The position numbers and the translations under genes were made by a program. The notes beneath the pieces were generated by a model. The model was not told where the DNA came from and did not search any database. It worked only from the letters and a program-made list of their open reading frames with translations. From positions 1 through 64,000 of the forward strand of contig JALNWQ010000016.1 of assembly GCA_023230855.1 (NCBI GenBank): DNA of 64,000 nucleotides. The letters are read 5' to 3'. The number at the start of each line of letters is the position of its first letter. Positions within the stretch are counted from its first letter, which is position 1. Origin of the DNA: Solirubrobacteraceae bacterium (GTDB lineage: Bacteria; Actinomycetota; Thermoleophilia; Solirubrobacterales; Solirubrobacteraceae). This document shows, in pieces, positions 18,791-25,719 of this stretch.

Positions 18791-19550
18791 CGGTGCCGTC
18801 CCGGTCGTCGCCGGCGTTGCGCGCCGCGGTGGTGGCGGCCAGCTCGCGCGACAGCGCCACGATGTCGGGCTCCTCGCCGGTGCTCCGCGCCCACTCCTCG
18901 GTCCCGTGCGCCCGGTAGCGGTCGCGCCAGGCCATCGTCGGGTCGTCCTGGATCATCCTGCGGAGCTTGAGGATCCCGTAGACGACCGCCTCGGGCCGCG
19001 GCGGGCAACCCGGGACGTGGACGTCGACCGGCATGAACTTGTCGGCCGGCACCACCGAGTAGTTGTTGAACACGCCCATCGACGAGCTGCAGGCGCCCAT
19101 CGCGATGGCGTACTTCGGCTCGAGCATCTGGTCGTAGACGCGCCGGACGATCGGGGCCATCTTCATCGACACCCGGCCGGCGAGGATGATGAGGTCGGCC
19201 TGGCGCGGCGTGCCGCGCATCGCCTCGCTGCCGAACCGCGAGATGTCCATCCGGGCGCCGACGAGGCTGATCATCTCGATCGAGCAGCAGGCCAGGCCGA
19301 AGGTCAGCGGGAAGATCGAGTTGCCCTGCGCCCACTTGACGGCCTTGTCGAGCGTCGTCGTGACGATGCTCTCGCGGACGTAGGCCTCGAGGTCGTCGCC
19401 CTCGAGCTCGCCGCGGAGCAGGTCGCGCGCGCGCTGCTGCCGGACGCGGAACGCGTCGGGGTCGCTGCCGGTGAGCGCCCCGAAGGGGTCGTCGGCCGGT
19501 GCGTTGGTCGTCGGCGCGGTCGATCCCGCGCCGTGACGGATCACTTCCAT
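18783..19550 (-). CDS. nuoB: NADH-quinone oxidoreductase subunit B
   Basis: 255 residues; carries cluster N2, the last cluster before quinone. The cluster ligands are visible as 'FGLACCSIEM' (tandem Cys), 'AMGACSSSMG' and 'VPGCPPRPE'. A C-terminal tail of about 70 hydrophilic residues is longer than in most NuoB. The ATG at 19550 lies just inside the nuoA stop region (overlap about 10 bases). Confidence 0.97.
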   Translation of the reverse strand: MEVIRHGAGSTAPTTNAPADDPFGALTGSDPDAFRVRQQRARDLLRGELEGDDLEAYVRESIVTTTLDKAVKWAQGNSIFPLTFGLACCSIEMISLVGARMDISRFGSEAMRGTPRQADLIILAGRVSMKMAPIVRRVYDQMLEPKYAIAMGACSSSMGVFNNYSVVPADKFMPVDVHVPGCPPRPEAVVYGILKLRRMIQDDPTMAWRDRYRAHGTEEWARSTGEEPDIVALSRELAATTAARNAGDDRDGTGA

Positions 19551-19924
19551 TCCAGGGCCCCCCGACGCCACTCGTAGACGAACGCCACGAGCAGCACGAC
19601 GATGAAGATGCCCGCCCCGATCAGGCCGACCTCGGCGTAGGCGTCGAGCTCGACCGCGACCGGGTAGAGCAGGACGACCTCGAGGTCGAAGATGAGGAAG
19701 AGGATCGCGACGAGGTAGAAGCTGATCCCGAACCGGAAGTTCTTCTGCACCTCGGACGGCAGGCCGCACTCGTACGGCTCGTGCGTGAACGTCGTCGGCC
19801 GACGGCGGAACCGCGGGCCGAGCCACGTGTTGGCGAAGAGGAACAGCGTGCCGACCCCCGTGGCGAGGAGGAGGAACACGAGCAGAGGGAGATAGGTCCG
19901 GAGCACCACCGACTGTTCTATCAC
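19541..19924 (-). CDS. nuoA: NADH-quinone oxidoreductase subunit A
   Basis: About 127 residues, three membrane helices. 'YECGLPSEVQ' and 'FDLEVVLLYPVA' are the conserved loop and acidic helix of NuoA. First gene of the nuo operon. I choose the GTG at 19924; GTGs at 19909/19906 are alternatives, and the open frame up to 20011 lacks family similarity. The transcription start must lie in the 450-base region upstream. Confidence 0.95.
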   Translation of the reverse strand: MIEQSVVLRTYLPLLVFLLLATGVGTLFLFANTWLGPRFRRRPTTFTHEPYECGLPSEVQKNFRFGISFYLVAILFLIFDLEVVLLYPVAVELDAYAEVGLIGAGIFIVVLLVAFVYEWRRGALEWK

Positions 19925-20059
19925 CCCGGAGGGGTCCGATCGGGCGTCGGAGCGCCTGGATTGGAGGGGTTTCGCCAGGCGGGGGACAAACGGCGCGACC
20001 GCTCGTGACACCGCGCACGAGCACCGGTGCGCCGTGCCACGATGGGGCCCGCGGGGCCA

Positions 20060-20088
20060 TTTTCGACAGGCCGAAAACCGACGGTTTT
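20060..20088. promoter_or_regulatory. AT-rich nested palindromes upstream of nuoA
   Basis: In an otherwise GC-saturated gap, TTTTCG (20060-20065) pairs with CGAAAA (20072-20077), and the second arm overlaps a perfect palindrome AAAACCG-A-CGGTTTT (20074-20088). It lies about 140-165 bases upstream of the nuoA start. This looks like a regulator site or promoter element for the nuo operon. No known consensus was recognised. Confidence 0.4.
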
Positions 20089-20161
20089 GGTTGGTGATCC
20101 GGTGGGTGGTCCGGGTGGAGTGGACGCCGGATCCGTGCGCGCGTGCGGGGTCGTGGCGCGC

Positions 20162-20221
20162 CCGCCCGTGGCCGGGCGCCGTGAGGCGCGCCTGCCCGTG
20201 GCCGGCCGCCGTGAGGCGCCG
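20162..20221. repeat. 30-bp direct repeat, two copies
   Basis: Two consecutive 30-base units (20162-20191, 20192-20221), each containing 'gcccgtggccgg' and 'gccgtgaggcgc', lie in the gap between nuoA and the cytochrome c gene. They differ at a few positions. No coding role is seen. Confidence 0.6.
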
Positions 20222-20230
20222 CGGCGGCGG

Positions 20231-20290
20231 AGGCGCGGCGACCGGAGGCGCGCGGACCGGAGGCGCGCGGACCGGAGGTGCGGCGACCGT
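20231..20290. repeat. 15-bp tandem repeat, four copies
   Basis: Four units of 'aggcgcgcggaccgg' type (20231, 20246, 20261, 20276; the middle two identical, outer two with two to four changes). They directly follow the 30-bp repeats and precede the terminator of the cytochrome gene. Confidence 0.65.
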
Positions 20291-20303
20291 TGTGGCGTGG
20301 AAC

Positions 20304-20335
20304 GACGACGGGCGGCCGTGAGGCCGCCCGTCGTC
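20304..20335 (-). terminator. 14-bp hairpin terminator of cytochrome c gene
   Basis: A perfect 14-bp stem (20304-20317 with 20322-20335) and GTGA loop, 37 bases past the stop of the cytochrome gene. There is no T-tract, as is usual in very GC-rich actinobacteria. It would insulate the cytochrome gene from the nuo operon. Confidence 0.7.
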
Positions 20336-20372
20336 AGGGTGAGTGGGAGGAGGGCCGGGGTCCCGGCCGGGG

Positions 20373-21020
20373 TCACTCGCCGGTCGCGCCGGCGTCGGCG
20401 TCGTCGGACGCGTCGTCGCTCGGCGTCGCGCCGCCGGAGGCGCTCTCGCCGTCGCCGGACGCGGCCGGGTCGCCGTCGAGGTCCGGGGCGCCGGGCTGCG
20501 GCGTGCCGCCCTCGGCCGGCGGGGCGCCCTTCTCCTTGCAGCGCTCGGCGGCGCTCTTCACCGGGTCGGGGCCGGCGGTCGCCTCGGCCTCCATGCCGGC
20601 GTAGCGGCAGAGGAACTCGGCGATCTTCGCCGCGTCCTCGCCGACGGCGAGGTTCTGGGGCATGATCGCGCCGGAGAAGCCACCGTTCGCCAGGGCGTAG
20701 ATGACCGACCCGTAGGTCTCGCGGCGGACGTCGAAGTTCGGCCCGTCGGTGCGCTCGCGCTCCTTGATCCGCTCGGCGCCGCCCTGGGTGCCGGCGGCGG
20801 CCATCGTGTGACAGCCGGAGCACCGCTCCGCGAACAGGTTGGCGCCCTGCACCACCCGCGCACGCGTCGCATCGTCCGCGTTCTGGAAGTTGCCGACGCC
20901 GGCTGGGTCCTTGTCGAACAGCCCGTCGTCGAGGTTCGTCTGGACGGATTCCGAGCCGCAGGAGGCGAGGACGAGGGTCATCGCCAGAGCAGCAAGGGTC
21001 GTGAGGGTTCGACGCTGCAT
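20373..21020 (-). CDS. Lipoprotein c-type cytochrome
   Basis: 215 residues. A signal peptide with lipobox 'LVLASC' (Cys near residue 21) anchors it to the membrane surface. One c-heme motif 'CSGCH' is present, and 'GAIMPQNLAVGEDAAKIAEFL' supplies the distal Met ligand, the usual class I arrangement. The final 60 residues are an acidic/Ser/Gly tail. Probable electron carrier of the respiratory chain, near nuo and in the same orientation. The ATG at 21020 follows a TACGAT -10 box by 9 bases, so the mRNA may be leaderless. Confidence 0.88.
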   Translation of the reverse strand: MQRRTLTTLAALAMTLVLASCGSESVQTNLDDGLFDKDPAGVGNFQNADDATRARVVQGANLFAERCSGCHTMAAAGTQGGAERIKERERTDGPNFDVRRETYGSVIYALANGGFSGAIMPQNLAVGEDAAKIAEFLCRYAGMEAEATAGPDPVKSAAERCKEKGAPPAEGGTPQPGAPDLDGDPAASGDGESASGGATPSDDASDDADAGATGE

Positions 21021-21029
21021 GTCGCGCGC

Positions 21030-21035
21030 ATCGTA
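21030..21035 (-). promoter_or_regulatory. -10 box TACGAT of the cytochrome c gene
   Basis: TACGAT on the minus strand ends 9 bases before the ATG at 21020, placing the expected transcription start at or next to the start codon. One of a recurrent set in this window. Confidence 0.5.
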
Positions 21036-21115
21036 GACCACCACCGCGTCGACGAGTTGCGTCCTCCCCGGGTGGAGCCGCGCCGACGACGTCCGCATCC
21101 GCGATCATTGCGCCG

Positions 21116-21664
21116 ATGCGGCGGCCAGATCGAGTCGTGGAGCCCCTCCGCGATCTCCGTTGGGCGATCGTGGGGCTGACGCTCGCCCTGGTGTCGATCG
21201 TCATCGTCAAGGCGGTGATCAACACGGGGCCGGAGCACCGGGTCGTCGACGGGCGCCTCGTGCTCGTGCTCGACGAGTACCGGATCGACCCGCGCAACCT
21301 GCGCGCCGACCCGGGCCCGTTGCGGATCGAGGTCCGCAACGCCGGGCGCCTCCTGCACAGCGTCCGGGTGATCAGCGACGACGACAAGCGGGGCGGGCGC
21401 CGTGAGACGTTCGCCACGTCGTTGCCGCCCGCGGTGGCGTCGGGCGAGCGGCGCGCGATGGAGTTCCGCGTGCAGCTCGACGGCCGGACCCGTGAGGTGT
21501 CGCGCGTCTGCCTGCACCCGGGACGCTATCGCATCATCAGCGGCGAGCCGGGCGACGAGGAGCTCGGCATGGTGGCGGACCTCGTCGTGGAGGGCGCCAC
21601 CCCGTCCTGCCGCCTGCCGGATGCACGACGCAGTCGCGCCCGCCCCGAGCCGGACGAGAACTGA
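21116..21664 (+). CDS. Membrane-anchored cupredoxin-like protein lacking copper ligands
   Basis: 182 residues. One N-terminal membrane helix (about 17-36) is followed by a cupredoxin-like beta domain. 'LRIEVRNAGRLLHSVRV' resembles the strand holding the first His ligand, and 'YRIISGEPGDEELGMVADLVV' lines up with the canonical 'YxFYCxxPGHxxxGMxGxLxV' ending. In that alignment the Cys ligand is Ser and the second His is Asp, so a type 1 copper site looks lost. Divergent from the cytochrome c gene. The alignment is from memory and is an inference. Confidence 0.6.
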   Translation: MRRPDRVVEPLRDLRWAIVGLTLALVSIVIVKAVINTGPEHRVVDGRLVLVLDEYRIDPRNLRADPGPLRIEVRNAGRLLHSVRVISDDDKRGGRRETFATSLPPAVASGERRAMEFRVQLDGRTREVSRVCLHPGRYRIISGEPGDEELGMVADLVVEGATPSCRLPDARRSRARPEPDEN

Positions 21665-21913
21665 CGGACCGGACGCGAGTCCACCGCGCCGACCGGACCG
21701 GAGGAGATCCGGCCCCGCGCGGAAGGAGCCCGCGGCGGGGCGTCGAAGACGTCATCAGCTCCCGGCGCCGACCCGAGAACCTCCGCATCTGCACCTGATG
21801 CCCGCGCGTGGTCCTCGACGGCGGCAACCATTGGTCGGCGCCGGGGGCGCATGCCTGCTCTCCGGGCCGGCGGCCCCGTCCGTCGGCCCGGCCAGGAGCG
21901 GCCGCGCGCCCGC

Positions 21914-22366
21914 TCAGAGGCCTCCGCGCTCCGCCACCACCCGCAGGGCGAGGAACGCGATGACGAAGGCGGACGTCGTCATGATCCCGATCTCGCGGCG
22001 GACGATCTCGCGCACGACCCCGCGCTGGCCGGCCGCGTCGAGCGTCTCGACGTCCGCGGCCCCCTCGAGCCCACGGCGCTCGAGCACCTGGTCGGCGGCG
22101 ATGAGGCGCATCTGCTCGGCGACGAACGACACCGCGATCGGCACGAGCGTGTAGATCCAGAACAACCAGCCGTCGGGCTTGTCACCACCGATGTACACGA
22201 CGCCGGCGAGCAGGACGAGCGCGAGCGCCCCGACCTGCGTCGCCCGGACCGCCACCCAGTACCGCTGGTCGGCGTCGAATCGCCACCACAGCCACAGGCC
22301 CCAGAGGCCCGACGCGACGCCGACGGCGCACACGGCGAGCGAGACGATGAGGGCGAGGGAGGCCAT
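21914..22366 (-). CDS. Hypothetical membrane protein
   Basis: 150 residues with four predicted helices: about 1-27, 44-60, 66-84 and 128-145. A hydrophilic loop with 'EQMRLIAADQVLERRGL' separates helices 3 and 4. Not recognised. It follows trmH on the same strand (43-base gap) and may be co-transcribed. The 250 bases between it and the cupredoxin-like gene hold no visible gene. Confidence 0.65.
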   Translation of the reverse strand: MASLALIVSLAVCAVGVASGLWGLWLWWRFDADQRYWVAVRATQVGALALVLLAGVVYIGGDKPDGWLFWIYTLVPIAVSFVAEQMRLIAADQVLERRGLEGAADVETLDAAGQRGVVREIVRREIGIMTTSAFVIAFLALRVVAERGGL

Positions 22367-22409
22367 CGGCGCCGATCGTTGCAGTCGGGACGCGGGGACG
22401 ACCGGTCGG

Positions 22410-23180
22410 TCAGCCGCGACGCGCGACCTCGAAGGCGACGAGGGTCGCCGCGCAGGCGACGTTGAGCGACTCCACCGGGCCCGCCATCGGGATCGACGTC
22501 CACGTGTGGACGTACGCCGCGGCCTCCGGCGACGCGCCGGCGTGCTCGCCGCCCAGGAGCAGCGCGACCCGCGGCGGCAGCTCGACGTCGAAGAGCGACG
22601 TCGACGCCCGCGCGTCCATCCCGACGACGGCGAACCCGGCGTCGGTGAGGGACGACAGCGCCGCCGGGGCGTCCGGGGCGCGCAGCACCGGCGCCCGCCA
22701 CGCCGTGCCGGCCGATGCCTTGATGACCTGGGGCCCGAGCTCCGCCGTGCCGCGCCGTGGCAGCACGATCCCGTCGACCCCGGCCGCGGTGGCCGACCGC
22801 AGGATCAGCCCGAGGTTCGCGGGGGTCGTGACCCCGTCGACGACGAGCAGGCGCGCCGACCGGTCGGGCTCGCGGGCGAGCGCGTCGAGCGCCTGCCCCA
22901 GCGGCCGCATCGCCGGCGCGACGACGTCCGCCACCACCCCCTGGTCCTGACGGCCGTTGCCCGAGATGAGCGACACGCGGTGCGCCGACTCCTCCCGTAG
23001 CGCCACGCCGCGCTCGCGGGCGGCCCGCGTCACGTCGCGCCCCACCGCGCCCGAGCCCGTGGCGACGATGACCTCGACGACGTCGAGCGACCGGTCGGCC
23101 AGCGCCTCCAGGACCCCGCGGCGCCCGTAGACGGTGATGCACCGGTCGCGGCGGTGGCGGGGATCGATCGGCGTGCCCAT
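22410..23180 (-). CDS. TrmH/SpoU-family RNA 2'-O-methyltransferase
   Basis: 256 residues. The SPOUT-class deep-knot motifs are visible: 'LLVVDGVTTPANLGLILRSA' (motif 1, with N and R), 'VALLLGGEHAG' (motif 2) and 'IPMAGPVESLNVACAATL' (motif 3). An N-terminal substrate-binding domain contains 'VYGRRGVLEAL'. Likely methylates a 2'-OH in 23S rRNA or tRNA; the exact target cannot be assigned. The ATG at 23180 follows a TAGCCT -10 box by seven bases. Divergent from serS. Confidence 0.9.
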   Translation of the reverse strand: MGTPIDPRHRRDRCITVYGRRGVLEALADRSLDVVEVIVATGSGAVGRDVTRAARERGVALREESAHRVSLISGNGRQDQGVVADVVAPAMRPLGQALDALAREPDRSARLLVVDGVTTPANLGLILRSATAAGVDGIVLPRRGTAELGPQVIKASAGTAWRAPVLRAPDAPAALSSLTDAGFAVVGMDARASTSLFDVELPPRVALLLGGEHAGASPEAAAYVHTWTSIPMAGPVESLNVACAATLVAFEVARRG

Positions 23181-23187
23181 CGCGGGG

Positions 23188-23193
23188 AGGCTA
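23188..23193 (-). promoter_or_regulatory. -10 box TAGCCT of trmH-like gene
   Basis: TAGCCT on the minus strand, seven bases before the ATG at 23180; predicts a leaderless transcript. The same hexamer serves serS on the other strand. Confidence 0.55.
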
Positions 23194-23266
23194 CGCGTGC
23201 CGTGCGGACCGGGCGGGCCGGCCCGACGCCGGGCGGACGCCGGCCGGGCCTCCCACGTCGACGCCC

Positions 23267-23306
23267 GTTGGCCACCGTTCACACGACGCGAACGATCCCC
23301 AACCGA
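23267..23306. repeat. 40-bp imperfect palindromic repeat, copy 1
   Basis: Forty bases beginning GTTGGCCACCGTTCAC and ending GAACGATCCCCAACCGA. The arms form an imperfect inverted repeat (11 of 14 pairs). It is identical to copy 2 at 23361-23400 and related to the perfect palindrome at 46336. It sits in the 449-base trmH/serS divergent gap, which holds nothing else but the promoters. Confidence 0.8.
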
Positions 23307-23360
23307 GCCGCCGCTCCCCGCCCCACCCGATCGACCCGCCCCGCGCCGTTGGCCACCGCC

Positions 23361-23400
23361 GTTGGCCACCGTTCACACGACGCGAACGATCCCCAACCGA
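23361..23400. repeat. 40-bp imperfect palindromic repeat, copy 2
   Basis: Base-for-base identical to 23267-23306 over 40 positions, 94 bases downstream. A partial third start ('gttggccaccg') immediately precedes it at 23348-23358. Identity between copies in a gap suggests recent duplication or selection. Confidence 0.8.
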
Positions 23401-23615
23401 CCCGTCCTGGCGGGGTGACGCGGGGCGGCGCGGGGCGGCGGGGGGCCGACGCCGGCGGGGATCACCCTCACGCTCGTGCGACCGCGATCCCCCTGAGCGT
23501 CGGTGTGCGTCGTCCGGGTGGAGCAGCCCGAATCGGGAGGTGCGGTCCGTCACCCGAGCGTCGCCCCACGCCGCCGGCCGCGCACGCCGGGCCGGCCGCT
23601 CCGCGGCCCCGGCGC

Positions 23616-23621
23616 TAGCCT
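23616..23621 (+). promoter_or_regulatory. -10 box TAGCCT of serS
   Basis: TAGCCT ends eight bases before the serS ATG at 23630, predicting a leaderless or near-leaderless mRNA. Confidence 0.55.
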
Positions 23622-23629
23622 CCAGCGCG

Positions 23630-24979
23630 ATGCTCGACCTCAAGGTCATCCGCCGCGACCCCGACGCCGCCCGGACCGCGCTCGCGCGACGCGGAGCCGA
23701 CGACGCGGCCGTGCTCGACCGGGTGCTGGAGCTCGACGCCCGACGCCGCGAGCTGCTCCCCGAGATCGAGGGGTTGCGCGCCGAGCAGAACGCCGCGAAC
23801 CAGGCGATCGGCCGGGCGCAGAAGGCGGCCAAGGACGGCACCGGATCGCAGGGCGCCGCCGACGCCGCGATCGCCGCGATGCGCGAGGTCGCCGCCCGGG
23901 TCAAGACCCTGCAGCAGGAGCTCAACGACGTCGACGACACGCTCGACGCGACGACGAAGCGCCTGGCCAACCTGCCCCACCCCGACGCGCCGGCGCAGGA
24001 CACCGTCGTCCGTGAGGTGGGCGACGCCACCATCGACGGCCTCGGGCTGCGGGCCCGGGCCGCCGCGGACGGCGGCGCGCCGTTCACCCCGGCGGCCGAG
24101 GCCCTCGACCACCTGACGATCGCCGGGCCCGACCGGGTCGACATGGAGCGCGGCGCCCGGCTGTCGGGCTCGCGGTTCGCGTACCTCCGGGGCGACCTCG
24201 TGTTCGTCGAGATGGCGCTCGTCCAGTGGGCGCTGCACAAGCTCCGCGGGCACGGCCACGAGGCGGTCGTCCCGCCGGTGCTCGTCCGCGAGCAGGCCCT
24301 GTACGGGACCGGGTTCCTGCCCGACACCGAGCAGCAGCTCTACGCGCTGCCCGAGGACGACCTGTACCTCGTCGGCACGAGCGAGGTCGCCCTGGCGTCG
24401 ATGCACGCCGGCGAGATCCTCGACGCCGCCACGCTGCCGCGACGCTACGCCGGGTTCTCGCCCTGCTTCCGGCGCGAGGCCGGAGCCGCCGGGGCCAGCG
24501 ACCGCGGGATCTTCCGCGTCCACCAGTTCGACAAGGTCGAGATGTTCTGCTTCGTCCCGCCCGAGGACGCGGAGGCCGAGCACCAGCGGCTGCTCGGCAT
24601 CGAGGAGGAGATCCTCGGAGAGCTCGGCATCCCCTACCGCGTCGTCGACATCGCCGTCGACGACCTCGGGGCGTCCGCGGCCCGCAAGTTCGACTGCGAG
24701 GCGTGGCTGCCGTCGCAGCAAACGTACCGCGAGCTGACGTCGACGTCGAACACCACCGAGCACCAGGCCCGTCGACTGGGCATCCGGATCCGGGACGACC
24801 GGTCCGATCCGCCGCGCCGACCGGAGCCGCTCGCGACCCTCAACGGCACCGCCATCGCGGTCGGCCGCACCATCATCGCCCTGCTGGAGCACGGCCTGCA
24901 GGACGACGGGAGCGTCGTGATGCCGCCGTGCCTGGTGCCCTTCGGGGCGCCGGCGGTGCTGCCGCCCGCCGCCGCCTGA
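23630..24979 (+). CDS. serS: Seryl-tRNA synthetase
   Basis: 449 residues, usual length. It charges tRNA-Ser with serine; three tRNA genes nearby include two for Ser. An N-terminal coiled-coil tRNA-binding arm (about 25-110) precedes the class II core: 'LVGTSEVALASMH' near residue 245, motif 2 'FSPCFRREAGAAGASDRG', and motif 3 'ATLNGTAIAVGRTIIALLE'. The start at 23630 begins the standard 'MLDLKVIRRDPD' N-terminus, so the upstream open frame is not used. Confidence 0.97.
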   Translation: MLDLKVIRRDPDAARTALARRGADDAAVLDRVLELDARRRELLPEIEGLRAEQNAANQAIGRAQKAAKDGTGSQGAADAAIAAMREVAARVKTLQQELNDVDDTLDATTKRLANLPHPDAPAQDTVVREVGDATIDGLGLRARAAADGGAPFTPAAEALDHLTIAGPDRVDMERGARLSGSRFAYLRGDLVFVEMALVQWALHKLRGHGHEAVVPPVLVREQALYGTGFLPDTEQQLYALPEDDLYLVGTSEVALASMHAGEILDAATLPRRYAGFSPCFRREAGAAGASDRGIFRVHQFDKVEMFCFVPPEDAEAEHQRLLGIEEEILGELGIPYRVVDIAVDDLGASAARKFDCEAWLPSQQTYRELTSTSNTTEHQARRLGIRIRDDRSDPPRRPEPLATLNGTAIAVGRTIIALLEHGLQDDGSVVMPPCLVPFGAPAVLPPAAA

Positions 24980-25014
24980 CGGCGCGCGGGAGCGCCCGCC
25001 GTCGAGGTCACGGG

Positions 25015-25102
25015 CCGGCCGGCGACGCCCACGCCCGTCGCCGCGGCCCGTTGGCGGCTTGCGCGCCCGTCGTCGGACCGGCCGGCGACGCCCGCGCCCG
25101 TC
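25015..25102. repeat. 25-bp direct repeat, two copies
   Basis: 25015-25039 and 25078-25102 match at 24 of 25 positions ('ccggccggcgacgccc' core). The repeat lies in the 150-base gap between serS and the convergent DUF3817-like gene; no terminator with a long stem is obvious. Confidence 0.55.
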
Positions 25103-25129
25103 CACGCGCGTCCGCGAGCGGGGGCCGGC

Positions 25130-25534
25130 TCAGCCCGCGGTCTTCCGGGCCAGCTCGCGCGAGGCGAGGACGTCGGCCGCCAGCGGGATCACGATGAGGA
25201 TCGCGGCCGGGATCGCCAGCAGCGTGGGCGGATCGTCCGAGTTCAGGACCTGCAGGAGACCGAACAGGACGACGTTCGCGCCGACGATCGCGGCCGGGAG
25301 CCTCCAACCCCACAGCCCGGCCTTGAACGCCCCCCACGTCACCACGCCCGCCAGGACGAGGAACGTCGTGCCGTGCGTGCCCCCGACCGGGCCGACGAAC
25401 GAGTCGCTGTCGAACACGTCGAGGTAGCCGAGCAGGAGCGGCACGAGCAGGAAGACGTCGATGAGCGCGACCACGCCGATGATCTTCAGGAACTTGCGGG
25501 TACGCGCGGGATCCGCGGTCGACACGTCGAACAT
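25130..25534 (-). CDS. DUF3817-like small membrane protein
   Basis: 134 residues with four helices (about 17-36, 54-70, 75-95, 105-125). 'RKFLKIIGVVALIDVFLLVPLLLGYL' and 'VGPVGGTHGTTFLVLAGVVTW' resemble the two-part pattern of DUF3817 membrane proteins (charged start, then Gly-x-x-HG in the second helix). Function is unknown. The start at 25534 is chosen because TACCCT ends eight bases upstream; further upstream the frame is low-complexity. Confidence 0.6.
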   Translation of the reverse strand: MFDVSTADPARTRKFLKIIGVVALIDVFLLVPLLLGYLDVFDSDSFVGPVGGTHGTTFLVLAGVVTWGAFKAGLWGWRLPAAIVGANVVLFGLLQVLNSDDPPTLLAIPAAILIVIPLAADVLASRELARKTAG

Positions 25535-25542
25535 GCCGCCGA

Positions 25543-25548
25543 AGGGTA
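25543..25548 (-). promoter_or_regulatory. -10 box TACCCT of DUF3817-like gene
   Basis: Minus-strand TACCCT eight bases before the ATG at 25534; part of the leaderless promoter set. Confidence 0.45.
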
Positions 25549-25719
25549 CGGAACGCACGTTCGGGACGGCCCCACCGACGCTCGGCACGGTCGCGCCGGT
25601 CCGGGTGGTCGTGGCGGCGTGGACGACCCGCCGCCGGTCTGGGAAGGTGCTGGTCGTCGGGAGGACCGTTCCGCGGCCTCGCTCCCGACACGTCACGAAC
25701 CCGAGCACCGAGAGGCCGG

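Noticed and set aside
20027..21179. Plus-strand open frames between nuoA and the cupredoxin-like gene
   Set aside because: They consist of the 15- and 30-base tandem repeats read as Arg-rich protein and of antisense cytochrome c.
23267..23400. The 40-bp repeats as SOS boxes or CRISPR repeats
   Set aside because: GTTC...GAAC is in the inverse order to the LexA box, the spacing is too wide, and two copies with no further spacers do not make a CRISPR array.
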